Source of the DNA: Eubacteriales bacterium | Lineage (GTDB): Bacteria > Bacillota > Clostridia > Oscillospirales > Oscillospiraceae | Length of the DNA: 52,916 nt | NCBI GenBank assembly: GCA_030536255.1 | Contig: JAUNQI010000015.1 | Span: forward strand, 1-52,916 | Direction: 5' to 3' | Shown here: piece by piece, positions 17,108-26,701 of the stretch | Numbering within the stretch: the first letter of the stretch is position 1 | How the letters are laid out: each line of letters begins with the position of its first letter | Program-made: the position numbers and the translations under genes | The notes under the pieces: generated by a model | Databases searched by the model: none | What the model saw: the letters and a program-made list of their open reading frames with translations, nothing else | What the model was told of the DNA's origin: nothing

Positions 17108-17733
17108 TGGTTGTTTCTGATCTGAAGCAGACTTCCCCTGAACGATACAGGATCTGCTTTGAAGATGGCTCTGAGATCCGGTCAACCCTCAGTGCAATTG
17201 CCGAAATGCGTGTTGCTAAAGGGAAAGATTTCGATGATGAGCAGATAGAAAAACTGAAAAGCATTTCTTTCAGATCCCTTACTCTGGAGAAAGCAATAGA
17301 GCTTGTATCATACAGGCAGATGTCCGCAAAAGAGCTCTTTGACAAGCTGCGGCATAAAGGAATTGACGAGGAAACAGCGGAGTATTGCGCAGTAAAGCTC
17401 GTGGAGATGGGTATAATTGATGAAGAAAGATATGCTTCATCTCTTGCTGCGCACTATTCCGGGAAGGGATACGGAGCAGGAAAGATCCGTGCGGAGTTTT
17501 CCAGAAGAGGGATTCCCAGGGATCTGTGGGACGACGCTTTGAATGATCTTCCGCAGTCGGATGATAAGCTCGATCATCTGATTCGTTCAAAGCTTTCGGA
17601 TCCGTCTGACAGAAATCAGATCAGAAAGGTATCCGCATCGCTGTATCGGCGCGGATATTCATGGAATGAAATTCGCTCAGCACTGGAAAGGTGCAGTATG
17701 GATATGGATGTAACCGAACCGGAGGAATTCTGA
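17107..17733 (+). CDS. recX: RecA regulator RecX
   Basis: RecX binds RecA filaments and limits their activity. The 208-residue protein has a leader of about 50 residues, then three-helix repeats typical of the family, including SYRQMSAKELFDKLRHKGI and LVEMGIIDEERYASSLAAHY. The C-terminal repeats are also visible (SASLYRRGYSWNEIRSALER). Its start overlaps the recA stop by one base and its own stop overlaps the rimO start by one base, so recA-recX-rimO is one tightly coupled unit. Confidence 0.9.
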   Translation: MVVSDLKQTSPERYRICFEDGSEIRSTLSAIAEMRVAKGKDFDDEQIEKLKSISFRSLTLEKAIELVSYRQMSAKELFDKLRHKGIDEETAEYCAVKLVEMGIIDEERYASSLAAHYSGKGYGAGKIRAEFSRRGIPRDLWDDALNDLPQSDDKLDHLIRSKLSDPSDRNQIRKVSASLYRRGYSWNEIRSALERCSMDMDVTEPEEF

Positions 17734-19073
17734 TGGATTATAAATTCGCTATGATTTCGCTTGGCTGTGCCAAAAATCTCGTGAACAGCGAGCAGATGCT
17801 TTATCTTCTGGATGAAGCAGGCTGTCAGCTAGTCAGTGAGCCTGACGGAGCGGATTTTGTTATAGTAAATACCTGTGGTTTTATTGACTCTGCAAAGAGT
17901 GAAGCAATCGATAACATTCTGGAGATGGCTGAACTGAAAAAAAACGGCCGGTTGGGAAAAATAATCGTTACCGGTTGCCTTCCGGAGAGATATAAGGATG
18001 AAATTTCTTCGGAGCTTCCTGAAGTTGATGCGTTCCTTGGTGTCGGAAGCTTTTCGGACATCGTAACTGCAGTTGAATCCTGCATGGATCCGGATGGCCC
18101 ACGATGTTGCTACACAGCATTTGCAGGAAACAGCGAGGCAATCGATGAGATCCCGAGAGTTGTATCAACAGGACCGGGCTGGGCTTATCTCCGTATTGCC
18201 GAAGGCTGCAATAATTTCTGTGCTTTTTGTGCAATCCCCTATATCAGAGGCCGGTATCGTTCAAGAAAAATTGAAAACATTGTTGAAGAGGCGAAAGATC
18301 TGGCATCTCACGGAGTGAAGGAGCTCATTGTTATTGCTCAGGATATCACCCGTTACGGTACGGATCTGTATGGAAAGCGGACGCTGGCAAAATTATGCAG
18401 AGAGCTTTCTGAAATAGACGGAATAGAATGGATCAGACTTCATTATCTTTATCCGGATCAGTTTGATGATGAGCTGATCGATGAGATCGCTTCCAATGAG
18501 AAAATCGTCAAGTATCTTGATATCCCGATTCAGCATATAAATAATGAAATCCTGAAATCCATGAACAGAAGAGGTACCGGTGAAGATATCCGCATTCTGT
18601 TCGCCAAGCTCAGAGAAAAGATTCCCGGGGTCGTTCTGCGTACAAGTCTGATCGCAGGGCTTCCGGGGGAGAGTGAGAAGGAATTTGAGGAGCTTTGCGA
18701 CTATCTGAAAGAGGCCCGGATCGAAAGGGTCGGAATATTCCCGTTCTCTCCGGAAGAGGGAACGCCGGCAGCTCAGATGGATCACGTGGATTATGAGGAA
18801 GCTCAGCGGAGAGCGGATCTTATTATGGAGCTTCAGGCGCCGATTATGGATGCGTTCTGTGCATCATTTGTCGGGAAGACTGTAAAAGTGCTCTGCGAAG
18901 GCAGAGATGAAGAATCCGGTCTTTGCTTCGGACGAAGCTTTGCGGATTCGCCCGATATAGACGGTCTTGTGTATTTCGAAGGAGATTGTCCTGCCGGAGA
19001 ATTTGCCAGTGTAGATATAGATGAGGCTGAGGATGGCTTCCTGTATGGAAATCAGTCCGGTTATGAGGGATAG
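17733..19073 (+). CDS. rimO: Ribosomal protein S12 methylthiotransferase RimO
   Basis: RimO is a radical-SAM enzyme that adds a methylthio group to an aspartate of ribosomal protein S12. The chosen ATG overlaps the recX stop and is preceded by GGAGGAA. An in-frame upstream ATG at 17691 lies inside recX. The 446 residues hold the UPF0004 domain with cluster cysteines C12, C48 and C82, the radical-SAM CNNFCAFC (C159, C163, C166) and a C-terminal TRAM domain. The GCAKNLVNSE signature and the close similarity to RimO rather than MiaB favour S12 as the target. pgsA follows directly. Confidence 0.93.
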   Translation: MDYKFAMISLGCAKNLVNSEQMLYLLDEAGCQLVSEPDGADFVIVNTCGFIDSAKSEAIDNILEMAELKKNGRLGKIIVTGCLPERYKDEISSELPEVDAFLGVGSFSDIVTAVESCMDPDGPRCCYTAFAGNSEAIDEIPRVVSTGPGWAYLRIAEGCNNFCAFCAIPYIRGRYRSRKIENIVEEAKDLASHGVKELIVIAQDITRYGTDLYGKRTLAKLCRELSEIDGIEWIRLHYLYPDQFDDELIDEIASNEKIVKYLDIPIQHINNEILKSMNRRGTGEDIRILFAKLREKIPGVVLRTSLIAGLPGESEKEFEELCDYLKEARIERVGIFPFSPEEGTPAAQMDHVDYEEAQRRADLIMELQAPIMDAFCASFVGKTVKVLCEGRDEESGLCFGRSFADSPDIDGLVYFEGDCPAGEFASVDIDEAEDGFLYGNQSGYEG

Positions 19074-19076
19074 TTG

Positions 19077-19601
19077 ATGAGTATGAAAAAAAATACAGCC
19101 AACAAAATAACTGTTTTCCGGATGATCCTTGTTCCGGTTTTTCTGATCTTAGCTTATACGGGAAAAACGATGTTTGCTGTAGCCGCCTTTGTTGTTGCTA
19201 CTGCATCCGACTTTCTTGATGGGTATATTGCAAGAAAATACAATCAGATAACCGTATTCGGGAAATTTATGGATCCACTTGCGGACAAAATACTGGTCCT
19301 CTCCGCAATGTGTTATTTTATCGATATCGGTTGTATGCCTGGGTGGGCTGTGGCAATTGTACTGTTTCGTGAATTCGCGGTATCCGGTCTCCGGCTTCTT
19401 GCGGTTCAGGATCATGTCGTGATCGCGGCAGCCTGGTCTGGAAAAATAAAAACCGGCGCGACGATGGTGGCAATCATTGTGATGATGACTTTCCGATGTC
19501 AGGCACATGATATCATAGGGACGGCTGTAATTGTCCTTACTACCGTTTATTCCGGAATTGAGTACTTCATTAAAAACAGACAGGTTTTTTCGAATTCCTG
19601 A
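19077..19601 (+). CDS. pgsA: CDP-diacylglycerol--glycerol-3-phosphate 3-phosphatidyltransferase PgsA
   Basis: PgsA makes phosphatidylglycerol phosphate, the committed step to phosphatidylglycerol and cardiolipin, at the inner face of the membrane. The 174-residue protein has several hydrophobic helices and the CDP-alcohol phosphotransferase motif D-G-x2-A-R-x8-G-x3-D-x3-D, seen as DGYIARKY, then GKFMDPLAD. The ATG at 19077 has GAGGGA at suitable spacing. A TTG one codon earlier and an ATG two codons later are alternatives. It follows rimO with three bases between stop and start. Confidence 0.93.
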   Translation: MSMKKNTANKITVFRMILVPVFLILAYTGKTMFAVAAFVVATASDFLDGYIARKYNQITVFGKFMDPLADKILVLSAMCYFIDIGCMPGWAVAIVLFREFAVSGLRLLAVQDHVVIAAAWSGKIKTGATMVAIIVMMTFRCQAHDIIGTAVIVLTTVYSGIEYFIKNRQVFSNS

Positions 19602-19625
19602 CTCGCAATATTAAGGAGAAATAAG

Positions 19626-21080
19626 ATGATTCTTTATAATTCAGCATCCAGAAAACGTGAAGAGTTTGTTCCGCATGATCCTGAGCATGTCAGCATGTAT
19701 ACCTGCGGACCTACGGTCTATCATTTTGCACATATCGGAAACCTTCGTTCCTATCTGATGGAGGATATTCTGGACAGGTATCTCCGCTACAGCGGTTATA
19801 ATCTCAAAAGAGTTATGAATATTACGGATGTCGGCCACCTTACTTCCGACGCGGATGAAGGGGAAGACAAAATGCTCAAGGGCGCAAAGCGTGAACACAA
19901 GACCGTTATGGAGATTGCGAAATTCTATACGGACGCGTTTTTCTCTGATTGTGCAAAATTAAACATCAGGACACCGGATGTTGTGGAGCCGGCAACGAAC
20001 TGCATTGATGATTATATCAAAATCATCACAAAGCTTATGGATACCGGATATGCATATCTCTCCGGAGGAAATGTTTACTTTGATACTTCTAAGCTCGAGA
20101 AGTATTATATTTTCAATGATTTTAACGAGGAAGATCTGGCTGTCGGTGTCCGTGAGGGTGTCGAAGAAGATACCAATAAGCGCAATAAAAATGATTTCGT
20201 TCTCTGGTTTACGAAGTCAAAGTTTGAAGATCAGGCGCTGAAGTGGGATTCTCCGTGGGGAGTCGGATATCCCGGATGGCATATTGAGTGCTCGGGCATT
20301 TCCATGAAGCATATCGGAGAGTATCTGGATATTCACTGCGGCGGTATCGACAATGCTTTCCCGCATCATACCAATGAAATTGCGCAGTCGGAGAGTTATC
20401 TCGGGCATAAATGGTGCAATTACTGGATGCATGTTCTGCATCTCAACACAAATGACGGGAAAATGAGCAAATCGAAGGGCGAATTCCTGACGGTTTCTCT
20501 TCTGGAAGAAAAGGGATATGATCCGCTTTCTTACCGTTTCTTCTGCCTCCAGAGCCATTACCGCAAGGCGCTTGTCTTTACCTGGGAAAATCTCGACAAT
20601 GCGCAGCTTGCCTATAATAAGCTGATCGCTAAGATCGCAGCTCTGAAACCGGGAGACGGAGAAATCGATGAGGCTGCGTATTCCGAGCTGAAAGCAAAGT
20701 TTACAGCTGCTCTGGATAACGATATCAATACCTCTCTTGCGGTCACAGCTCTTTATGACGTCCTGAAAGCCAAAACAAATGATGCTACAAAGCTTTACGC
20801 AATTGATGACTTTGACAAGGTTCTTTCTCTGGATCTGATTAAGAAAGCAGACGCAAAGCGGGAAGAGCTGAAAAAGCAGGCCGCAGCTGCTGCTTCCGAA
20901 TTTACGGTTATTTCCGAAGACGGAGCTTCCGTTCCCGAAGTAGAGGCGAAGATCCTGGAACGCAGAGATGCCAAAAAGGCGAAGAATTTTGCTCTTGCGG
21001 ATCAGATTCGCGATGATCTGAAGGCACTCGGCTATGAAATAACCGATATTCCCAACGGAGCAAAATATAAAAAGATATAA
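19626..21080 (+). CDS. cysS: Cysteine--tRNA ligase
   Basis: CysS attaches cysteine to tRNA-Cys. The 484-residue class I synthetase shows the HIGH motif as HIGN (36-39), the KMSKS motif at 279-283 and zinc ligands including C27 in TCGPTVY and C222 in WHIECSG. The C-terminal anticodon-binding helical region ends with DQIRDDLKALGYEITDIPNG. AAGGAG lies before the ATG, 24 bases after pgsA, so it closes the recA-to-cysS operon. A strong terminator follows. Confidence 0.97.
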   Translation: MILYNSASRKREEFVPHDPEHVSMYTCGPTVYHFAHIGNLRSYLMEDILDRYLRYSGYNLKRVMNITDVGHLTSDADEGEDKMLKGAKREHKTVMEIAKFYTDAFFSDCAKLNIRTPDVVEPATNCIDDYIKIITKLMDTGYAYLSGGNVYFDTSKLEKYYIFNDFNEEDLAVGVREGVEEDTNKRNKNDFVLWFTKSKFEDQALKWDSPWGVGYPGWHIECSGISMKHIGEYLDIHCGGIDNAFPHHTNEIAQSESYLGHKWCNYWMHVLHLNTNDGKMSKSKGEFLTVSLLEEKGYDPLSYRFFCLQSHYRKALVFTWENLDNAQLAYNKLIAKIAALKPGDGEIDEAAYSELKAKFTAALDNDINTSLAVTALYDVLKAKTNDATKLYAIDDFDKVLSLDLIKKADAKREELKKQAAAAASEFTVISEDGASVPEVEAKILERRDAKKAKNFALADQIRDDLKALGYEITDIPNGAKYKKI

Positions 21081-21125
21081 ATACTAAATCTGATTTCCAC
21101 CGGATATTGGTATAACACAAAATAA

Positions 21126-21174
21126 ACGGAGAGACGCTGCAGAAGCTTATGGTCTGCTGCGTCTCTCCGTTTTT
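21126..21174 (+). terminator. Rho-independent terminator after cysS
   Basis: A 17-bp stem with one mismatch (ACGGAGAGACGCTGCAG, 21126-21142, pairing with 21154-21170) is followed by TTTTT. It ends the recA-recX-rimO-pgsA-cysS unit. Confidence 0.93.
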
Positions 21175-21226
21175 GATGAAATATGGTGAAATTCGGCAAT
21201 TAAATCATAAATAATGGAATCTATTA

Positions 21227-22162
21227 TTATGTGACACCTGTTCCGTTAAAGTCAGGGATCATCTCTGTGGTTGCAGCGGCAAGTTCCTGCCAGTATCCGT
21301 CTTCCAGATGACGGGTGTGCATGTAATGTACAAGCATATCGTTGGTTTCCTGCGTGACGAACTGTGTCAGCTCGGGAAAAGCTGCAGAGGCGGGCATGGG
21401 CGTATATTGACTCATCAGAGAGAACAGAACACTTCCTGTGGGAAAAGTATCTGCAACAAAATCAATAACATCCATGGAGTTTTCGGTATTTTCTCTGCCG
21501 CCGGGGAGAATCAGGTGACGGATCAGAAGACCGGAGATAAGCATCCCGTTTTCGTCAAGTTTGTAGGGCCCTCTTTGCCGATACATCTCTTTCAGCGCCT
21601 CTGCGGCAGCTTCGGGATAGTTTTCCGCAGCGCTGTACCGTTTTGCTAAAGCTGAGGAAGCATATTTATAATCCGGCATGTATACCTGAACAAGACCGTC
21701 CAGCATTTTCAGGGTTTCAACGCTTTCATATCCGGAGCTGTTCCATACTACCGGAATCCCGAGGTCGATCCCTGAAAGAGCTTCGGCAATCTGACGCGTA
21801 TAGTGCGTCGGAGTAACGAGATCGATATTGTGTACCCCCTGATCTCTCAGCGAAAGGAGAATATTCTTCAGCTTTTCAACGCTGACTGCTTCAAATCCGG
21901 AGGAGTTTCTGCTGATTTCGTAATTCTGGCAGAAAACACAGCGTAAATTGCATCCGGTGAAAAAAATCGTTCCGGCACCCCTGGAACCGCTGATGCACGG
22001 CTCCTCTCCGAAGTGAGGGGCTGCCCGGGCAATTCCGATTTTTCCTGGGCTTGCGCAGAAGCCGGAACCCTTCTCCGGTCCTCTGAGCGCACCGCAGTTT
22101 CGCGGGCAATCGCTGCATTGATAGTCTGAAACGGAAGAATTTGCGGAAATCTTGGAATTCAT
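21227..22162 (-). CDS. Radical SAM protein, pyruvate-formate-lyase-activase-like
   Basis: This 311-residue protein belongs to the uncharacterised PflA-like radical-SAM group (COG1313 type). The cluster motif is CNLRCVFC (C71, C75, C78), preceded by FFTG. An N-terminal cysteine region (C16, C19, C23, C36; CSDCPRNCG) resembles an additional metal-binding or Fe-S site found in the group. LILPGGRENT and SLMSQYTPMP near the C-terminus are typical. The substrate of this subfamily is not established, and no glycyl-radical enzyme is adjacent. It is a single gene, transcribed away from pgk. Confidence 0.85.
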   Translation of the reverse strand: MNSKISANSSVSDYQCSDCPRNCGALRGPEKGSGFCASPGKIGIARAAPHFGEEPCISGSRGAGTIFFTGCNLRCVFCQNYEISRNSSGFEAVSVEKLKNILLSLRDQGVHNIDLVTPTHYTRQIAEALSGIDLGIPVVWNSSGYESVETLKMLDGLVQVYMPDYKYASSALAKRYSAAENYPEAAAEALKEMYRQRGPYKLDENGMLISGLLIRHLILPGGRENTENSMDVIDFVADTFPTGSVLFSLMSQYTPMPASAAFPELTQFVTQETNDMLVHYMHTRHLEDGYWQELAAATTEMIPDFNGTGVT

Positions 22163-22305
22163 AGTTACTTTTCACAAACTTTCTTAGGATATGGATAAGC
22201 GTTGTAGTCAAAATGACAATTAATGCCCAATTTTTTTATGAAATTATAACGCATATTTGTTCAATGTGCAAGAAATCAAAAAATCATAAAAAAAGTACAT
22301 GATTT

Positions 22306-22326
22306 TTGACATTTTTGTGCTAAAAT
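22306..22326 (+). promoter_or_regulatory. Possible pgk promoter region
   Basis: TTGACA (22306-22311) and TAAAAT (22321-22326) stand before pgk, but only nine bases separate them, so they cannot be one simple -35/-10 pair. Either box may belong to a promoter with a weak partner. The region is the only place with promoter-like boxes before this operon. Confidence 0.3.
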
Positions 22327-22389
22327 GATACTTAAACAGAGTATGTCTGTTCTTGAATGGTTATTTATTTTTTGTGTGGAGGATATGAA

Positions 22390-23580
22390 ATGAATTACAA
22401 CAAAAAAACGATCGACGATGTTGACGTAAACGGCAAGAAAGTTCTTCTTCGCTGCGACTTCAACGTCCCTCAGGACAAGGAGACCGGCAAAATTACCTCT
22501 GACAAGCGTATTGTTGCCGCTATTCCCACCATTAAAAAGCTTCTCGATAACGGTGCTGCTGTTATCGCCTGCTCTCACCTCGGCAAGCCCAAGGGAGAAT
22601 GGAAGACCAAGCTCACTCTTGCTCCCGTAGCAGAGCGTCTTTCCGAGCTCCTCGGTCAGGAAGTTATTTTCGCAGCAGACATCATCGGTGATGATGCGAA
22701 GGCAAAGGCTGCAGCTCTTCAGCCCGGCCAGATCATGCTTCTTGAGAACCTCCGCTTTGATGCCCGTGAGGAAAAGAATGATCCCGAGTTTGCAAAAGCT
22801 CTTGCTGATATGGCAGAAGTATTTGTTTCCGACGCATTCGGCACTGTTCACAGAGCTCATGCTTCCACGGCCGGCGTAGCCGCATATCTTCCCGCATATT
22901 CCGGACTTCTCGTTGCAAAAGAGATCTCCATTATGGGCAAGGCTCTTGAGAACCCCGTTCGTCCGTTCGTAGCTATCCTCGGCGGCGCAAAGGTTTCCGA
23001 TAAGATCGCTGTTATCAACAATCTCCTTGAGAAGGCTGACACCATCATCATCGGCGGCGGTATGGCATACACCTTTAAGAAGGCTCAGGGCTATGAAGTT
23101 GGCAAGTCCCTTCTTGAAGAGGATCGTATCGAGTATGCAAAGGAAATGCTTAAGAAGGCAGAAGATAAGGGCGTAAAGCTTCTTCTTCCTGTTGACAATT
23201 ACTGTGCAGCTGAGTTCTCTGCTGATGCAGAGCCCGTTCTCTGCGAAGGCGATATTCCCGCTGACCTCATGGGAATGGATATCGGTCCCAAGACCGTTGA
23301 GATCTTCACCGGTGCTGTCAAGGGCGCAGGCACCATCGTTTGGAACGGACCTATGGGCGTATTTGAGTTCGATAAGTTCGCAAACGGCACCAAGGCAATG
23401 GCAAAGGCTCTCGGTGAGTCCGGCGCTGTAACGATCGTTGGCGGCGGCGACAGCGCTGCAGCAGTTGAGAAGCTCGGCTTCGCAGACAAGATCACCCACA
23501 TTTCCACCGGCGGCGGTGCTTCCCTTGAGTTCCTCGAAGGTAAGGAGCTTCCGGGCGTGGCATGCCTTCTCGATGCCTGA
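22390..23580 (+). CDS. pgk: Phosphoglycerate kinase
   Basis: Pgk makes ATP from 1,3-bisphosphoglycerate in glycolysis. The ATG at 22390 follows TGGAGGATATGAA (GGAGG at 22378-22382), which excludes an upstream frame extension to 22357. The 396 residues include the N-terminal LLRCDFNVP, the substrate-binding [10 protein letters not shown], the C-terminal nucleotide site GPMGVFE and the hinge/phosphate loop [13 protein letters not shown], then [13 protein letters not shown]. Codon choice is strongly biased, as expected for a very highly expressed gene. tpiA and gpmI follow. A gap gene, the usual partner, is not in the window. Confidence 0.98.
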   Translation: MNYNKKTIDDVDVNGKKVLLRCDFNVPQDKETGKITSDKRIVAAIPTIKKLLDNGAAVIACSHLGKPKGEWKTKLTLAPVAERLSELLGQEVIFAADIIGDDAKAKAAALQPGQIMLLENLRFDAREEKNDPEFAKALADMAEVFVSDAFGTVHRAHASTAGVAAYLPAYSGLLVAKEISIMGKALENPVRPFVAILGGAKVSDKIAVINNLLEKADTIIIGGGMAYTFKKAQGYEVGKSLLEEDRIEYAKEMLKKAEDKGVKLLLPVDNYCAAEFSADAEPVLCEGDIPADLMGMDIGPKTVEIFTGAVKGAGTIVWNGPMGVFEFDKFANGTKAMAKALGESGAVTIVGGGDSAAAVEKLGFADKITHISTGGGASLEFLEGKELPGVACLLDA

Positions 23581-23632
23581 TTATTAAGTTCGTAAAAAAT
23601 AACATTTGTTTTAACAGGAGTTAGATCACATA

Positions 23633-24403
23633 ATGAATAGAAGATATCGTAAAACTATTATTGCCGGCAACTGGAAGATGAATATGACTGCTTCCGGAAT
23701 CAAATCCTTCATGCAGGAGCTTAAGCCACTTCTTCCTTCTCCCAAGCCTTGTGAGATCGTTCTCTGCACTCCGGCTGTCATGGTACAGAACATGGTCAAA
23801 TTCGGCAAGGACTGCAAGGTCGCTGCCGGCGCTGAGGATGTTTCCAAGTATGAAAAGGGCGCATATACCGGTGAAGTTTCCGCGGATATGCTGAAGGATA
23901 TCGGAGCAAAGTACTGCATCGTCGGTCATTCCGAGCGCAGACAGTATCATCATGAGGATGATATGCTTGTTAACGCAAAGGCAAAGGCTCTTATTGAGAA
24001 GAACATCATTCCTATTATCTGTGTAGGTGAAAGCCTTGAGCAGCGTGAGATGGATCTTACCATTGAGTACATTACCTATCAGGTAAAGGCAGCTCTCAGC
24101 GGAATTACTGCTGCTCAGCTCCGTCATGTTGTTATCGCTTATGAGCCCATCTGGGCTATCGGAACCGGAAAGACCGCTACTTCCGAGCAGGCTCAGGAAG
24201 TTTGCTGCGCGATCCGCGGTGTTATCCGCAAGATGTATGGCGCTCGTCCCGCACGTTCCGTCAGCATCCTCTATGGCGGCTCCATGAATGCAAAGAATGC
24301 AGCAGAGCTTCTTGCTCAGCCTGACATTGACGGCGGCCTGATCGGCGGCGCATCTCTCAAGACTGCTGACTTCGCAACGATCGTGAAGGCAACAATGCAG
24401 TAA
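23633..24403 (+). CDS. tpiA: Triosephosphate isomerase
   Basis: TpiA interconverts dihydroxyacetone phosphate and glyceraldehyde 3-phosphate. The 256-residue TIM barrel has the substrate lysine in AGNWKMN (K15), the catalytic histidine in GHSERR near 100, the catalytic glutamate in AYEPIWAIGTGK near 170 and the phosphate loop YGGSMNAKN near the C-terminus. ACAGGAG lies before the ATG. It sits 52 bases after pgk and 16 bases before gpmI, and shares their high-expression codon bias. Confidence 0.98.
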   Translation: MNRRYRKTIIAGNWKMNMTASGIKSFMQELKPLLPSPKPCEIVLCTPAVMVQNMVKFGKDCKVAAGAEDVSKYEKGAYTGEVSADMLKDIGAKYCIVGHSERRQYHHEDDMLVNAKAKALIEKNIIPIICVGESLEQREMDLTIEYITYQVKAALSGITAAQLRHVVIAYEPIWAIGTGKTATSEQAQEVCCAIRGVIRKMYGARPARSVSILYGGSMNAKNAAELLAQPDIDGGLIGGASLKTADFATIVKATMQ

Positions 24404-24419
24404 TTGCAGGGCAGAAATT

Positions 24420-25955
24420 ATGAGTAAAAAAGCAGTTCTGATTATTCTGGACGGTTTTGGCATTGCGGATCCTGTAGCCGGAAATGCTATCGCAAATGCC
24501 AAAAAGCCGAATCTGGATAAACTGTTCGCTTCCAATCCCTCCTGCCAGCTTTCCGCTTCCGGAATGGATGTCGGTCTTCCGGAAGGTCAGATGGGCAACT
24601 CCGAAGTCGGTCATACCAATATCGGTGCCGGCAGAGTTGTTTTCCAGATCCTTCCCAAGATGACCAAGGAGATCAAAGAAGGAAAGTTCTTTGAGAATCC
24701 TGTATATGTCAAGGCAGTTGATGATGCAGTCAAAAACGATAAGCCTCTGCATGTAATGGGCCTGATGTCCACCGGCGGTGTTCACAGCCATCTTACGCAT
24801 GTCTTTGCTATGCTGGATATGGCAAAGCAGCGCGGCGTGAAGAATGTCTATGTTCATTGCTTCCTTGACGGACGTGATGTTGCTCCGACCTCCGGCGCAG
24901 GCTTTGTAAAGCAGCTCAACGACAAGTGCAATGCGCTCGGCAATGCAAAGATCGCTACGATTCAGGGCCGTTTCTGGGGCATGGACAGAGATAAGCGCTG
25001 GGATCGTGTTCAGAAAGGCTATAACTGCATCGTCTGCGGTGAAGGAAATCAGGATTCCGATCCCGTTCATGCGGTTGAGGAAAGCTATAAGACGTACGAT
25101 GCCGAAGGCGAGAAGTATCTTACCGATGAGTTTATGCTTCCTACCGTGATTGCTCCGGAAGGCGTGATCAATCAGGGTGACAGCGTGATCTTCATGAACT
25201 TCCGTCCTGACCGCGCCCGCGAAATGACCTGGGCCCTCAATCTTCCTGATTTTGACGGTTTTGAGCGCAAGAAGACCGTTTATCCTCTCAGCTATGTCTG
25301 CACGGCACAGTATGATGAGACGCTGCCTCTTCCCATTGCTTATCCCCCTGAGGTGATTGAGAACACCCTCGGTGATTATGTCAGCTCTCTCGGAATGAAA
25401 CAGTTCAGAGTTGCTGAAACAGAGAAATACGCGCATGTTACCTTCTTCTTCAACGGCGGCGTTGAGAAGCAGTGCGACGGCGAAGAGCGCTGCCTTGTTC
25501 CTTCTCCGAAGGAATTTGCAACGTATGACCTCGTTCCTCAGATGAGCGCTGAGAAGGTTGCGGAAAAGTGTGTTGAAGCGATTGCAAGCGACAAGTATGA
25601 TCTGGTCGTCTGCAACTTTGCAAACTGCGACATGGTCGGTCATACCGGCATTATGGATGCAGCAATTAAGGCTGTTGAAACGGTCGATACCTGCATGGGT
25701 AAAATCATGGATGAAGTAGCAAAGCATCCCGATACCGTTCTTCTCGTAACAGCGGATCACGGCAATGCTGACTGCATGTTCGATGAGACCGGCAAGGTCA
25801 ATACTGCGCATACAACGAATCCTGTTCCGTTTGTCGTATGTGAGGATGGAATCACGCTTGAAAACGGACGTCTTGCCGATATCGCTCCTACGATCCTGAA
25901 GGTGATGGGTCTTGCCCAGCCTGCAGAGATGACAGGCACTTGCCTTATTAAATAA
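24420..25955 (+). CDS. gpmI: 2,3-bisphosphoglycerate-independent phosphoglycerate mutase
   Basis: GpmI converts 3- to 2-phosphoglycerate through a phosphoserine intermediate that needs Mn2+. The 511-residue protein shows the metal-binding ILDGFG near the start, the catalytic Ser61 in GQMGNSEVGH, FLDGRDVAPTSG near 150, the arginines of NFRPDRARE near 260 and the C-terminal metal motifs CDMVGHTG and TADHGNAD. It completes a pgk-tpiA-gpmI glycolytic cluster. Enolase is not next to it. Confidence 0.98.
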   Translation: MSKKAVLIILDGFGIADPVAGNAIANAKKPNLDKLFASNPSCQLSASGMDVGLPEGQMGNSEVGHTNIGAGRVVFQILPKMTKEIKEGKFFENPVYVKAVDDAVKNDKPLHVMGLMSTGGVHSHLTHVFAMLDMAKQRGVKNVYVHCFLDGRDVAPTSGAGFVKQLNDKCNALGNAKIATIQGRFWGMDRDKRWDRVQKGYNCIVCGEGNQDSDPVHAVEESYKTYDAEGEKYLTDEFMLPTVIAPEGVINQGDSVIFMNFRPDRAREMTWALNLPDFDGFERKKTVYPLSYVCTAQYDETLPLPIAYPPEVIENTLGDYVSSLGMKQFRVAETEKYAHVTFFFNGGVEKQCDGEERCLVPSPKEFATYDLVPQMSAEKVAEKCVEAIASDKYDLVVCNFANCDMVGHTGIMDAAIKAVETVDTCMGKIMDEVAKHPDTVLLVTADHGNADCMFDETGKVNTAHTTNPVPFVVCEDGITLENGRLADIAPTILKVMGLAQPAEMTGTCLIK

Positions 25956-25990
25956 TTCAGTTAATTTATTTTTTAGAAAGGGAATAAAAC

Positions 25991-26683
25991 ATGACTTATA
26001 CCACCGAAGTTAAGAATATGTGCCCCATCGCAAAGGGCGCATATCACGGTCCTGCTCCCATCCCCGAAGAGGGCAAATGGGTTCAGGCAAAGGAAATCAA
26101 GGACATTTCCGGATTTACTCACGGTATTGGCTGGTGTGCACCTCAGCAGGGCGCATGCAAGCTGACCCTCAATATTAAGGAAGGCGTTATCGAAGAGGCT
26201 CTCGTTGAGACTCTCGGCTGCTCCGGTATGACTCATTCCGCAGCAATGGCTTCCGAGATCCTGATCGGAAAGACCATTCTCGAAGCTCTGAATACGGACC
26301 TCGTCTGCGATGCTATCAACACCGCAATGCGCGAGCTCTTCCTCCAGATCGTTTACGGCCGTTCCCAGTCCGCTTTCTCTGAAGACGGTCTCGCAGTCGG
26401 CGCATCTCTGGAAGACCTTGGCAAGGGCCTTCGTTCTCAGGTCGGTACGATGTTTGCTACCAAGGAAAAGGGACCCCGTTATCTCGAGCTCACTGAAGGC
26501 TATGTTACCAGAATCGCTCTCAACAAGGAAAATGAGATCATCGGATACGAATTTGTTTCTCTTGGCAAGATGATGGACTTCGTAAAGAAGGGCCTCGATG
26601 CAAACGAAGCAATGAAAAAGGCAACCGGTCATTACGGCCAGTGGGATACCGCTGCAAAGTACATTGACCCGCGCCAGGAATAA
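25991..26683 (+). CDS. NifU/IscU-like scaffold-family protein (partner of GGGtGRT protein)
   Basis: This 230-residue protein contains an IscU/NifU-like block, LGCSGMTHSAAMASEILIGK near residues 75-94, with one of the usual cluster cysteines (C77). Other cysteines are at 11, 49, 56 and 106. It is longer than a standard IscU. Homologues are regularly annotated as Fe-S assembly scaffold proteins and sit beside the GGGtGRT protein, as here with 18 bases between the genes. Codon bias equals that of the glycolytic genes upstream, so it is probably very abundant. Its true function is not established. Confidence 0.75.
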   Translation: MTYTTEVKNMCPIAKGAYHGPAPIPEEGKWVQAKEIKDISGFTHGIGWCAPQQGACKLTLNIKEGVIEEALVETLGCSGMTHSAAMASEILIGKTILEALNTDLVCDAINTAMRELFLQIVYGRSQSAFSEDGLAVGASLEDLGKGLRSQVGTMFATKEKGPRYLELTEGYVTRIALNKENEIIGYEFVSLGKMMDFVKKGLDANEAMKKATGHYGQWDTAAKYIDPRQE

Positions 26684-26701
26684 TATAAGGAGGAAATAAT
26701 A

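Noticed and set aside
22276..25811. Long minus-strand frames opposite pgk, tpiA and gpmI
   Set aside because: They are shadows of the strongly biased glycolytic genes, have no ribosome binding sites and resemble no protein family.
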